A DNA stretch of 21,373 nucleotides from Chloroflexota bacterium (GCA_005880805.1 VBFZ01000017.1:1-21373), one strand, 5' to 3'; shown: positions 7,486 to 14,877, counted from the first letter of the stretch. Numbers and translations are program-made. The notes: a model not told the origin generated them from the letters alone.

Positions 7486-7514
7486 TTGACGCTCGTGCTG
7501 GGCGCCGGTAGCAT
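7486..7514 (+). promoter_or_regulatory. Sigma70-type promoter of initiator tRNA
   Basis: TTGACG (7486-7491) and TAGCAT (7509-7514) are separated by exactly 17 bp and lie 7 nt before the tRNA 5' end. This is the best complete -35/-10 promoter in the window and supports reading TAGNNT as the local -10 form. Confidence 0.8.
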
Positions 7515-7521
7515 TGAACGT

Positions 7522-7596
7522 CGCGGGGTGGAGCAGCGGCAGCTCGTCGGGCTCATAACCCGAAGGTCGGAGGTTCGAATCCTTCCCCCGCAACCA
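7522..7596 (+). tRNA. Initiator tRNA-Met (anticodon CAT)
   Basis: The cloverleaf is complete. The acceptor stem is CGCGGGG with CCCCGCA, so C1 faces A72, the unpaired end that marks bacterial initiator tRNA. The anticodon stem TCGGG/CCCGA has the three consecutive G-C pairs next to the loop CTCATAA, with CAT at 7554-7556. The T arm is GGAGG-TTCGAAT-CCTTC. Discriminator A7593 is followed by an encoded CCA (7594-7596), unlike tRNA-Lys in the same window. Confidence 0.98.
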
Positions 7597-7609
7597 GCGC
7601 ATTCATCCT

Positions 7610-7646
7610 GAACCCCGGGTCCCGACCACCCGGGGTTCGTCTTTTT
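7610..7646 (+). terminator. Rho-independent terminator of initiator tRNA
   Basis: A perfect 11-bp stem (GAACCCCGGGT with ACCCGGGGTTC, loop CCCGACC) is followed by GTC and TTTTT. It sits 14 nt after the tRNA CCA. The T-run is only on the plus-strand side, so it serves the tRNA rather than the minus-strand oxidase operon that ends at 7691. Confidence 0.9.
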
Positions 7647-7690
7647 CCGCCGGTTCAGGTCGCCTGATCAGAGGCCCCCGCGGGTTTCCG

Positions 7691-8443
7691 TTACTCCCAG
7701 CGGAACGTCCGGACCGCCACGAGCGCGCTCCCGATTCCCCACAGGGCCAGGATGACGAGGGGTCCCGCGACTGCGTCCGGCGAGGCACCAAACGCGATCC
7801 GTAGCAGCTCTGACAGGGCGCTGGCCGGCAGAAGGCCGGCGAGGGGGACAAGCGCGCCGGGCAGGTGGTCGACCGGCACCACGATCCCGCCCAGCACCAG
7901 GAACACGAGGAACAGCCCGTTGGCCGCGGCGAGCGTTGCCTCGGCCCGGAGGCTGCCTGCCATCGCCAGCCCGAGACCGGCAAACGCAAGCGTCCCGAGC
8001 AGCAGGCCGACGACGCCGAGCAGGACGCTCGAGCCGGGCCCGGGACTCCAGCCGAACGCGAAAACGGCGACAGCCAGTAGCAGGACGACCTGCACGAGCT
8101 CGATCACGAGGACCGCGCCGATCTTCGCGGCGATGAGCCCGCTCCGGGGAAGTGGCGAGCCGCCCAGCAGCTTCAGCACGCCGTAGGAGCGCTCGTACGC
8201 CGTCGCGATCCCGAGGTTGACGAGCGAGGTCGAAATGACAGCCAACGCCAGGGCGCCGGGCAGCAGGAAGTCGACCGGATGACCGGTGGAGCCCGGCACG
8301 AGCGAGGTCGACCCGAAGAACAGCAGCACCGCGGCGGGCACCACGATCGTGACGAGGAGGTTCTCGCCACGGCGTGTCGTCAGCCGCAGCTCCATGCCCG
8401 CCTGACGGGCGGTCATCGCCGGAACCGACGCGGGACTGCCCAT
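7691..8443 (-). CDS. ABC-2 type transporter permease
   Basis: This 250-residue protein has about six hydrophobic segments, including NLLVTIVVPAAVLLFFG, FLLPGALALAVISTSLVNLG, IGAVLVIELVQVVLLLAVAVFAF, VLLGVVGLLLGTLAFAGLGLA, GLFLVFLVLGGIVVPVDHLP and AGPLVILALWGIGSALV. The pattern, with YGVLKLLGGSPLPR in the middle and a VVP-DHLP turn late, is that of ABC-2 exporters. Its start overlaps the ATPase stop (TGATG), so the two form one transporter. It is the last gene of the oxidase operon. The substrate is unknown; by position it may serve copper-site or cofactor maturation of the oxidase (inference), or be a drug-type exporter read through from the operon. Confidence 0.9.
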   Translation of the reverse strand: MGSPASVPAMTARQAGMELRLTTRRGENLLVTIVVPAAVLLFFGSTSLVPGSTGHPVDFLLPGALALAVISTSLVNLGIATAYERSYGVLKLLGGSPLPRSGLIAAKIGAVLVIELVQVVLLLAVAVFAFGWSPGPGSSVLLGVVGLLLGTLAFAGLGLAMAGSLRAEATLAAANGLFLVFLVLGGIVVPVDHLPGALVPLAGLLPASALSELLRIAFGASPDAVAGPLVILALWGIGSALVAVRTFRWE

Positions 8444-9383
8444 CAGGCAGGCTCTTCTTCGGATCCAACCAGTTCCAGGTAACGCTCTTCGAGTGTTCCG
8501 CCGCCGGTCCTGGCCTCCGCGACAAGAATCCCGCGCTGTGCCGACCAGCGGGCCAGCCGCTCCACGAGCTCCGGGCTCGGGGTGACCCCCTCGAGTGCGT
8601 AACGACCGACGCCCTCCGAGGCGAGGATTCCTGGGACACCGTCGAGCAAGGCGGCCTCCAGGGCGACATGTTCGGGGTCTGAAAGCGAGCGCGTCATGCG
8701 GAACCTCAGCCGAGCCTGCCCGCCGGCGGCCAGCTGCGATGGTGTCCCTCCGACCAGCGCCCGCCCGCGGTCGATCAGGATCACCCGGTCGGCCATGTGC
8801 TCCACGTCCGCCAGGTCGTGCGTGGTGAGGAGGATCGCCGCGCCACGATCGCGAAGCCCGCCGATCAGTTGGCGAGTGGTCGCTCGCGCAGCGGGGTCCA
8901 GGCCTGCCGTGGGCTCGTCGAGGAGCAGCACCTCGGGACCGCCGACGAGGGCGATGGCCAGGGCCAGTCGTTGTTTCTCGCCGCCCGACAACTGCCGGTA
9001 GCGCGTGTTGGCCACCAGCTCCAGCCCGACCAGCTCGATGAGGCCGCCGACGTCGCCCGGCGGTCGATGGAAACCGGCGAACAGCCGGAGCATCTCGCGC
9101 GGCGTTGCCTGCGGATAGAGCCCCCGCCCTGGAGCATCAGCCCGACGCGCGCCTTCAACGCCGGGCGCCCGGCCGCCGGGTCCTCGCCGAGGACTCGCAC
9201 CGAGCCGGCGTCCGGGCGCCGGTAGCCCTCGATGGTCTCGACGGTCGTCGTCTTGCCCGCGCCATTGGGCCCGAGCAATGCGAGCACCTCGCCCGGATGG
9301 ACGACGAAGGTCAGCCCTTCGACGACCGCCCGAGTGCCATAGCGTTTGGTCAGCTGGTCGACGACGACCGCCGCCTCGGTCAT
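8443..9383 (-). CDS. ABC transporter ATP-binding protein (ABC-2 exporter), single frameshift
   Basis: The ATPase partner of the downstream permease would be about 313 residues once joined. The N-terminal part (MTEAAVVVDQLTKRYG, Walker A GPNGAGKTT, VGLMLQGGG) is in one frame. The rest (LYPQATPREMLRLFAGF, signature LSGGEKQR, Walker B VLLLDEPTAGLDP, switch TTHD) is in another. Both halves are fully conserved and meet at a run of five G on the coding strand (9121-9125 as CCCCC). Adding one G restores LQGGGLYPQ. The total length, 941 nt, is one short of a multiple of three, as expected. A homopolymer error is the likeliest cause. The ATG at 9383 overlaps the TlpA-like stop (ATGA). Confidence 0.87.
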
Positions 9384-9847
9384 CGCAGGATGGCGGCAAG
9401 CTGGCGCTCGAGATCTTCCGCCGTGAGCTCGCCGATCTGCCTGGACACGATCACCCCGGTGCGGTTGATGAAGTACGTCTGCGGGGGGGCGACCGCCTGG
9501 TAGGTCTTCATCGCCGAGCCGTCCGCGTCGGTGAGCGTCGGCCAGGTTGCGGCGTAGGTGGCCATGAAGTCGCGGGCGGGAGCGGGGCTGTCCTTCCACA
9601 GCACGCCCACGATGTCCAGCCCGTCCGCGTCGTGATGCGCCCGGTACTGGCTGAGCAGGAGTGGGAACTCGTCCTTGCAGGGCACGCACCAGGACGCCCA
9701 GAAATTCACGACGACCGGGTGGCCGCGCAACATCGCGAGGCTGAACGTCCCGCCATCGATCGTTGCGCCCTGGAGCTGGGGAGCGGGCTGCCCGACCTGC
9801 GCGGTCGAGGTACAGCCCGCGACCAGAATGCCGGCGACGACGATCAG
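9380..9847 (-). CDS. TlpA/ResA-like thioredoxin-fold lipoprotein
   Basis: This is a membrane-anchored thiol-disulfide protein facing outwards. The thioredoxin core shows VVVNFWASWCVPCKDEFPLL with the redox pair CVPC, GLDIVGVLWKDS, and the cis-Pro region APPQTYFINRTGVIV. Upstream of the first canonical ATG (9733) the frame encodes the family-typical strand QLQGATIDGGTFSLA. Before that is a lipoprotein signal (basic RASTRLSRAVR, hydrophobic LIVVAGILV, lipobox VAGC with Cys at 9814-9812). No ATG, GTG or TTG exists in that part. I end the feature at an in-frame CTG (9847), but the basic n-region suggests an even earlier start. TlpA-like proteins reduce copper-site cysteines of oxidase subunit II or Sco, which suits this operon (inference). 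Confidence 0.85.
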   Translation of the reverse strand: MIVVAGILVAGCTSTAQVGQPAPQLQGATIDGGTFSLAMLRGHPVVVNFWASWCVPCKDEFPLLLSQYRAHHDADGLDIVGVLWKDSPAPARDFMATYAATWPTLTDADGSAMKTYQAVAPPQTYFINRTGVIVSRQIGELTAEDLERQLAAILR

Positions 9848-9909
9848 TCTGACCGCGCGCGAAAGCCGGGTCGAGGCGCGGAAGGGAAGCGGGCGAGCCG
9901 TCGGAGCGC

Positions 9910-11001
9910 CTACTTGGCCGTCAGGGTCCCCGTCATCGTCGGGTGGACGGTGCAGGAGAAGGGATAGCTTCCGGCCGGCAGCGCTGGCACGTTGTAGAGG
10001 GTCGAGGCGACGCCCTTCACCAGGTCGCCTTTGAAGACCTCCTGGCCACCACCGTTCTTGATCTCGACGTTGTGATCAGTGCCCTGGTCCTTGTTGGTGA
10101 ACGAGACCGTGAACGGCTTCCCGGCGGGGCCCGAAACGTCGGCCGTGGTGAACTGGATGCCTTCGGCGACGATCGTGACGTCGCCCTTCGGTGCGGGTGC
10201 GGCGGATGGAGGCGGACTGGCACCGCCGCCCGATGTCCCACCGGACGCCGCGGGCGATGACCCCGCGGCCGCAGTCGTCGAGGTCCTGGGCGGGAAGACC
10301 CCGGCCTGGACGAGGATGCCGGCGGCGATCAGCACCGCGAACAGCGCGAGCGTCCCGATCGGGAAGGCCGGCGCCGGAGGAGGCGCCAGGTGGCCGGTCT
10401 CGTCGGCCTGCTCGGCGAGACGGTATTCACGGCGGGCGTCGCGCAGCCAGCCGATGAGCGAGATGACCAGCGTCACGATCCCAACCAGGAGCAGCGCCGG
10501 CCCGAACACCAGCCCGAAGAAGATGATCGCCAGCGCGATCGACGCGAGGATCGGCTGGAACGACGGCACAGGCGCGTGCACGCCGGGTGGCGGCTCCGTC
10601 GGTGCGGGTTCGATCTCGGCGCGCTCCGTGCCGAGCAGGTGGTCGTGCTCGGCCATTGCTTCGCGCCCCCAGTAGAGCAGCGCGAGCGCCATCCCGATCA
10701 GTGCGAGGGGGATCGCGATGCCACCCGCGACCAGCGCGAACAGGATCAGGAACGTCGCGATCGCCCCGAAGAACGGCGCAAAGGACGGCACGGGTGCGTG
10801 AACGCCGGGTGGCGGGATCGGCGTGATCCGCTGGCGGCCCCGACGTGTCGGGCCGGCCCTGGCGTACGACACGCCCAGGTAGAGGAGGTAGAGCACCACG
10901 AGGCCCAGGATCGCCAGCGGGAGCAGGGCGATCAGCGCCCCCCAGTCCGGCGTGATGATCTGGGCGAGGAACTTGAGAATCTGGTCCCAGACCGCGTCCA
11001 T
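9910..11001 (-). CDS. Polytopic membrane protein with C-terminal cupredoxin and internal repeat
   Basis: This 363-residue protein has an N-terminal helix (ALIALLPLAILGLVVLYLLYLG), then two repeated units. Each unit opens with PPPGVHAPVPSF and continues into two helices (IATFLILFALVAGGIAIPLALIGMALALLYWG; LASIALAIIFFGLVFGPALLLVGIVTLVISLIGWL). A further helix (TLALFAVLIAAGILV) and a Ser/Gly/Ala/Pro-rich linker lead to a cupredoxin domain of about 90 residues, with candidate copper ligands in TDHN and CTVHP and the Met of PTMTGTL. The cupredoxin closely resembles those on CtaC and the cytochrome c at 2-788. The repeats look like duplicated subunit IV-type oxidase segments (inference). It lies between ctaE and the TlpA-like gene, so it is probably an accessory oxidase subunit or an electron or copper carrier. 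Confidence 0.88.
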   Translation of the reverse strand: MDAVWDQILKFLAQIITPDWGALIALLPLAILGLVVLYLLYLGVSYARAGPTRRGRQRITPIPPPGVHAPVPSFAPFFGAIATFLILFALVAGGIAIPLALIGMALALLYWGREAMAEHDHLLGTERAEIEPAPTEPPPGVHAPVPSFQPILASIALAIIFFGLVFGPALLLVGIVTLVISLIGWLRDARREYRLAEQADETGHLAPPPAPAFPIGTLALFAVLIAAGILVQAGVFPPRTSTTAAAGSSPAASGGTSGGGASPPPSAAPAPKGDVTIVAEGIQFTTADVSGPAGKPFTVSFTNKDQGTDHNVEIKNGGGQEVFKGDLVKGVASTLYNVPALPAGSYPFSCTVHPTMTGTLTAK

Positions 11002-11034
11002 CAGCGGAAGTTGGGCGCGGCTTCAGCCACCAGG

Positions 11035-11229
11035 TCAGTCACGCGGCGAGCCGGCGATGAGCACGTAGGCCATCAGGCCCATCGCGATGCCCAGCGCCCC
11101 GAGCATCGTCACGCCGGCGTAGTCGAGCTGCCACTTCCCGAAGTAGGGGAACGCCCAGTAGACGACGCCGATGACGACGAAGGTCGCGCCGACGAAGAAG
11201 GCGTTGCGGGGGTGCCGCAGCGGATGCAT
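11035..11229 (-). CDS. Small two-helix oxidase-operon membrane protein
   Basis: This 64-residue protein has two helices: NAFFVGATFVVIGVVYWAFPYFG and AGVTMLGALGIAMGLMAYVLIAG. Its ATG is 13 nt after the ctaE stop and it ends 33 nt before the next gene, so it is part of the oxidase operon. Size, position and topology match the small fourth subunits of aa3/caa3-type oxidases. No motif is distinctive enough to name it, and sequence conservation of such subunits is weak. Confidence 0.75.
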   Translation of the reverse strand: MHPLRHPRNAFFVGATFVVIGVVYWAFPYFGKWQLDYAGVTMLGALGIAMGLMAYVLIAGSPRD

Positions 11230-11242
11230 CAGCGGTGGCCCG

Positions 11243-11887
11243 TCACAGGATGTAGAGCGTCGAGAACAGCGCGATCCAGACGACGTCGACGAAGTGCCAG
11301 TAGATGGACGTCGCCTCGACCGCGTCGTGATGGCGGGCCGAGAACTGGCCGGCCATCGCTCGGTAGAGGATCACGCTGAGCATGATCGTGCCGCCCAGGA
11401 CATGGGCGCCGTGGAAGCCCGTCAGCGTGAAGAACGTGGTCCCGAACGTTCCGTCGGTCAGTCCGAAACCGAGCTGCGAGTAGTCGTACGCCTGGCCGAT
11501 GAGGAAGAGGATGCCGAGGATGAGCGTCACCGCGATGCCGCGCACGAGGCCGCGCCGATCGTTCTTGCGGATCGCCCAGATCGCCAGCTGGCAGGTGAAC
11601 GAGCTGGTCACGAGGACCACGGTCAGCAGCGCCGCCAGGTACGGATCGGCGTGCAGGTTGAACTTCTCGGCCATCCCCTCGCCGACCTGCTCCGGACCAG
11701 GCGGCCAGGGGTTGGTAGAGGCGCGCACCGTGAAGTACGCCCCGAACAGCCCGGCGAAGAACATCACCTCGCTGGTGATGAACAGCAGCATGCCCAGGAT
11801 CGGGTTGCTGATGCCTCCGCGCGTGTCGTGGGCGAGCCCGGCCACGGGGCTGTGCTCGGTGGTGAGGGCGTGTCCGGACGCGGTCAC
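11243..11887 (-). CDS. ctaE: Cytochrome c oxidase subunit III
   Basis: This 214-residue membrane protein has five helices, as expected for the short bacterial form of subunit III. Recognisable segments are GMLLFITSEVMFFAGLFGAYF (with the conserved SEVMFF Glu), TSSFTCQLAIWAIRKND, TFFTLTGFHGAHVLGGTIML and the C-terminal YWHFVDVVWIALFSTLYI. Subunit III stabilises the catalytic core and supports proton uptake. The GTG start at 11887 overlaps the ctaD stop as GTGA. A longer open frame to 12046 runs inside ctaD in another frame and is not credible. Confidence 0.94.
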   Translation of the reverse strand: MTASGHALTTEHSPVAGLAHDTRGGISNPILGMLLFITSEVMFFAGLFGAYFTVRASTNPWPPGPEQVGEGMAEKFNLHADPYLAALLTVVLVTSSFTCQLAIWAIRKNDRRGLVRGIAVTLILGILFLIGQAYDYSQLGFGLTDGTFGTTFFTLTGFHGAHVLGGTIMLSVILYRAMAGQFSARHHDAVEATSIYWHFVDVVWIALFSTLYIL

Positions 11888-13536
11888 GAATGCGTCTCCG
11901 CGTACTTGGCCGGCAGTGCGGAGTGCGCCGCTCCGGCGTGGCGGAGGTCGAACAGCGGACGCTCCGAGCGGATCTCGGGCAGGTGGTCGAAGTTGTAGGG
12001 CGGCGGGGGCGAGGTCGTGGCCCACTCGAGCGTGTTCGCCTCCCACGGATCGTCACCCGCGATCTCTCCATTGCGAAGCGACAGCATCACGTTCCACAGG
12101 AACGGCAGCATGCTGGCGGCGATCGTGAAGCCGCCGATCGACGCCAGGAGATTGAGGTCGCTCCAACCGGCGTTCGCGCTGTAGTCGGCGACTCGCCGCG
12201 GCATGCCCGCCAGCCCAAGCATGTGCATCGGAAAGAACGTGAGGTTGAAGCCGATGAACATCAGGACGAAGTGGAGCTTGCCGAGCGCCTCGTTGAGCAG
12301 CCGGCCGGTCATCTTCGGGAACCAGTAGTAGAGGCCGGCGAACATCCCGAACACCGAGCCGCCGAACAGCACGTAATGGAGGTGCGCCACGACCCAGTAG
12401 GTGTCGTGCAGCGCGAAGTCGACGGGGACTGCCGCGCTGAACGCGCCGTTGATCCCGCCGATGAGGAACATCGTCAGGAAGCCGAGGGCGAAGAGCATCG
12501 GCGTCGCGAAGATCAGCTGGCCGCGGAACAGCGTCGCGATCCAGTTGAACATCTTGACCCCGGTCGGAACCGCGATCAGGAACGTCATCAGCGAGAAGAA
12601 GGGCAGGAACACCGCGCCCGTGGTGAACATGTGGTGCGCCCAGACCGAGAAGCCGAGGGCACCGATGCCGGCCGTCGCGAAGACGAACGCCTTGTAGCCG
12701 AACAGCGGCTTGCGCGAGAAGACCGGCAGGATCTCGCTGACCATGCCCATGGCCGGCAGGACCATGACGTAGACCGCCGGGTGGGAGTAGAACCAGAAGA
12801 CGTTCTGCCACAGGATCGCGTTGCCGCCAGTGGCCGGGTCGAAGAAGTGGCCGCCGTAGTTGCGGTCGATGAACAGCATGATCAGTGCGCTCGTGAAGAC
12901 CGGCGTGGCCATCAGGACCAGTACGCTCGTCACGAGCACCGTCCAGACCAGGATCGGCAGCCGGAACATCGTCAGGCCCGGCGCGCGCATCTTGAAGATG
13001 GTGGTCAGGAAGTTGACCGCCCCGAGGATCGAGCTTGTCCCGATGAGCACCAGCCCGACGTCCCACAGGTCCGTTCCGGTGCCGGAGTACGCGCGCTGGG
13101 CGAGCGGGCTGTAGCCCGTCCAGCCCTCGGCCGCGGCTCCACCGGTCGCGAATCCGGTGAACATCAGGATGCCGCCCAGCGGCAGCATCCAGAACGACAG
13201 CGCGTTGATCCGCGGCAATGCCATGTCCGGCGCGCCGATCTGGAGTGGCACCACATAGTTCGCGAAGCCGGCCAGGATCGGGATGATGAACAGGAAGATC
13301 ATCACCGTGCCGTGCATCGTGAACAGCTGGTTGTAGACGTCAGGCGCGAAGAACTGGACCTTGGGCTGCGCCAGTTCGGCACGGACGCCCAGCGCCAGCA
13401 GCCCCGCGATGAAGAAGAACAGCAGCGAGTTGACCACGTACAGGATCCCGATCTTCTTGTGATCGGTGGTCGTGATCCACTCGTACAGCCCGCTGCGGTA
13501 GGCGGGGACGGCGGGGTGCAGCGCTGTCGTCGCCAT
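11884..13536 (-). CDS. ctaD: Cytochrome c oxidase subunit I (A2-type heme-copper oxidase)
   Basis: This is the catalytic subunit (550 residues, about 12 helices) that reduces O2 to water at a heme a3/CuB centre and pumps protons. Visible landmarks are ITTTDHKKIGILY, low-spin heme region MHGTVMIFLFIIPILAGFANY, FWFYSHPAVYVMVLPAMGMVSEI with a CuB His and the cross-link Tyr, VWAHHMFTTG with the paired CuB His, and HDTYWVVAHLHYVLFGG with the heme His residues. YSHP in place of the usual Glu motif marks the A2 subfamily, as in caa3 oxidases. The start ATG has a good Shine-Dalgarno (AAGGAG) 5 nt upstream, overlapping the end of ctaC. In-frame ORF extension to 13593 lies in ctaC. Confidence 0.97.
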   Translation of the reverse strand: MATTALHPAVPAYRSGLYEWITTTDHKKIGILYVVNSLLFFFIAGLLALGVRAELAQPKVQFFAPDVYNQLFTMHGTVMIFLFIIPILAGFANYVVPLQIGAPDMALPRINALSFWMLPLGGILMFTGFATGGAAAEGWTGYSPLAQRAYSGTGTDLWDVGLVLIGTSSILGAVNFLTTIFKMRAPGLTMFRLPILVWTVLVTSVLVLMATPVFTSALIMLFIDRNYGGHFFDPATGGNAILWQNVFWFYSHPAVYVMVLPAMGMVSEILPVFSRKPLFGYKAFVFATAGIGALGFSVWAHHMFTTGAVFLPFFSLMTFLIAVPTGVKMFNWIATLFRGQLIFATPMLFALGFLTMFLIGGINGAFSAAVPVDFALHDTYWVVAHLHYVLFGGSVFGMFAGLYYWFPKMTGRLLNEALGKLHFVLMFIGFNLTFFPMHMLGLAGMPRRVADYSANAGWSDLNLLASIGGFTIAASMLPFLWNVMLSLRNGEIAGDDPWEANTLEWATTSPPPPYNFDHLPEIRSERPLFDLRHAGAAHSALPAKYAETHS

Positions 13537-13544
13537 CTCGCTCC

Positions 13545-14681
13545 TTACTTGACGGTCAGCGTACCGATCATGGTCGTCGGGTGGACCTTGCACACGAACG
13601 CGTAGGTCCCGGCCGGTAGCGGCGTCACCTGGTAGAGCCGCGTATCCGGGCCCGTGATGACTTCCCCGTCGAACACCACCTGCCCGGTCGGCGAATCCTT
13701 GTGGATGTCGACGTTGTGCTGGGTGCCCTGGTCGTCATTGGTGAACTTGATGTCGAACGGCTGGTTGGCCGGCGCCTCGAGGCTCGTCTTGTCGAAGGCG
13801 ACGTTCTTGGCGGTCAGATCGAGCGAGACGGCCGCCGGGGGCGCGCTCGGGCTGGCACCCGGCGAGCCGCTCGGTGCCTTGCCGCTGGGCGGTGGCGAAG
13901 GAACCGCCTTCGCCTGGGTGATCTGTTGCTGGAGCCAGGTGTCGAACTCGGCCGGCGTCTTGGCCTGGACCTCGAACGACATGCCCTGGTGGCCGACTCC
14001 GCACAGTTCGGCGCACTGGCCCCGGAATGTCTGACCAGCGTCCGTGGCGTCGACGGTGAAGTCGAACGTGTTCTCGTGGCCCGGTACGACGTCCCTCTTG
14101 AACAGGAACTGGGGCACGTAGAAGGCGTGGATCACGTCCGGGCTGTGCAGGGACAGCCGGACCGTCTGCCCGGCCGGCACGACCATCGTGCCGGGCAGCT
14201 CGACGGCCTTCCCGTCGGGTCCGTTCACCAGGGATTTCCCGTCAGGGCCGAGGTATTCGAAGCTCCAACTGAACCGCCGCGCGATGGCGACCACGTGAAC
14301 CTGCGGGTTTTGCGAGGTCGCCTCGACGGTGTTCAGGGTCTGCCACGAGACGACGAACAGGTACGCCACGATGACGGTCGGAATGACGGTCCAGATGATC
14401 TCGACGAGGTTGTTGCCGTGGATCTGCGGTGGCAGCTCCGTGTCGGTCGGGCGCCGGCGGTAGCGGATGACCGCGTAGATGATGAATCCCTCGACCACGA
14501 AGAAGATCGCGGCCGCGATCAGGAAGACGATGTCGTACAGGTTGCCGATGTCGTGACCCTGAGCGGTGACCGGCGTGGGCGGGTAGAGCCCGGGGATCAT
14601 CGAGGCGCAGCCGCTCGCCATCAGCGCGACGACCGTCAGCGCCAGGACACTCGCGAGGCGCGTCGGCGTCGTGCGAAACAT
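13545..14681 (-). CDS. ctaC: Cytochrome c oxidase subunit II with C-terminal cupredoxin
   Basis: This 378-residue lipoprotein has a signal with lipobox MASGC (Cys25), two helices (about 50-70 IVFLIAAAIFFVVEGFIIYAV and 92-112 IIWTVIPTVIVAYLFVV), and the CuA domain. The binuclear centre ligands are all present: an upstream His in DVIHAFYVP, then CAELCGVGHQGM. After about 50 residues of Pro/Ser/Gly linker comes a second copper-type fold. It is a cupredoxin (about residues 290-378) with ligands in TQHN and CKVHP and a following Met. In classical caa3 enzymes this C-terminal position holds a cytochrome c. It is the first gene of the eight-gene operon. I use ATG 14681 rather than TTG 14687. Confidence 0.95.
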   Translation of the reverse strand: MFRTTPTRLASVLALTVVALMASGCASMIPGLYPPTPVTAQGHDIGNLYDIVFLIAAAIFFVVEGFIIYAVIRYRRRPTDTELPPQIHGNNLVEIIWTVIPTVIVAYLFVVSWQTLNTVEATSQNPQVHVVAIARRFSWSFEYLGPDGKSLVNGPDGKAVELPGTMVVPAGQTVRLSLHSPDVIHAFYVPQFLFKRDVVPGHENTFDFTVDATDAGQTFRGQCAELCGVGHQGMSFEVQAKTPAEFDTWLQQQITQAKAVPSPPPSGKAPSGSPGASPSAPPAAVSLDLTAKNVAFDKTSLEAPANQPFDIKFTNDDQGTQHNVDIHKDSPTGQVVFDGEVITGPDTRLYQVTPLPAGTYAFVCKVHPTTMIGTLTVK

Positions 14682-14802
14682 CGGCAAGGGTGTCCTCGGA
14701 GGCTGGTCGGTGGTCGGTCAGCGATCGCGGTCGGCCCCGGGACGAGGACGCAGGCCGCGGAGGTTTCGACAAGGCGGCCCGACGCACAGCCGGACCATGG
14801 CC

Positions 14803-14808
14803 ATCATA
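14803..14808 (-). promoter_or_regulatory. Candidate -10 box TATGAT for ctaC operon
   Basis: TATGAT on the minus strand lies about 120 nt upstream of ctaC, in the gap between the divergent ctaC and ctaG genes. It matches the -10 consensus at five of six positions. No convincing -35 is seen, so this is a candidate only. Confidence 0.35.
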
Positions 14809-14871
14809 CCCGCAGACCTTCGTGACGTGGTGCGTGGCGGCGGTTCGCGGGGGCCAGGCCCCGATCGGGGG

Positions 14872-14877
14872 CAGAAT
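14872..14877 (+). promoter_or_regulatory. Candidate -10 box CAGAAT, leaderless ctaG start
   Basis: CAGAAT is followed by 7 nt and ATG at 14885, the same spacing as at the aminotransferase and proC. This supports that ATG as the ctaG start even though its frame is interrupted 11 codons on. Confidence 0.45.

Noticed and set aside
7610..7646. Hairpin as bidirectional terminator for the minus-strand oxidase operon
   Set aside because: No T-run on the minus-strand side, and it lies beyond the permease stop next to the tRNA it clearly serves.
10390..11379. Long plus-strand open frame opposite the membrane cupredoxin gene and small subunit
   Set aside because: Charged low-complexity antisense sequence crossing two real genes.
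11890..13605. Very long plus-strand open frame opposite ctaD
   Set aside because: Composition is His/Asp/Arg/Glu-rich antisense of a membrane protein; ctaD on the other strand is unmistakable.
13701..14825. Long plus-strand open frame opposite ctaC
   Set aside because: Antisense shadow; no domain visible, while ctaC carries all CuA ligands.
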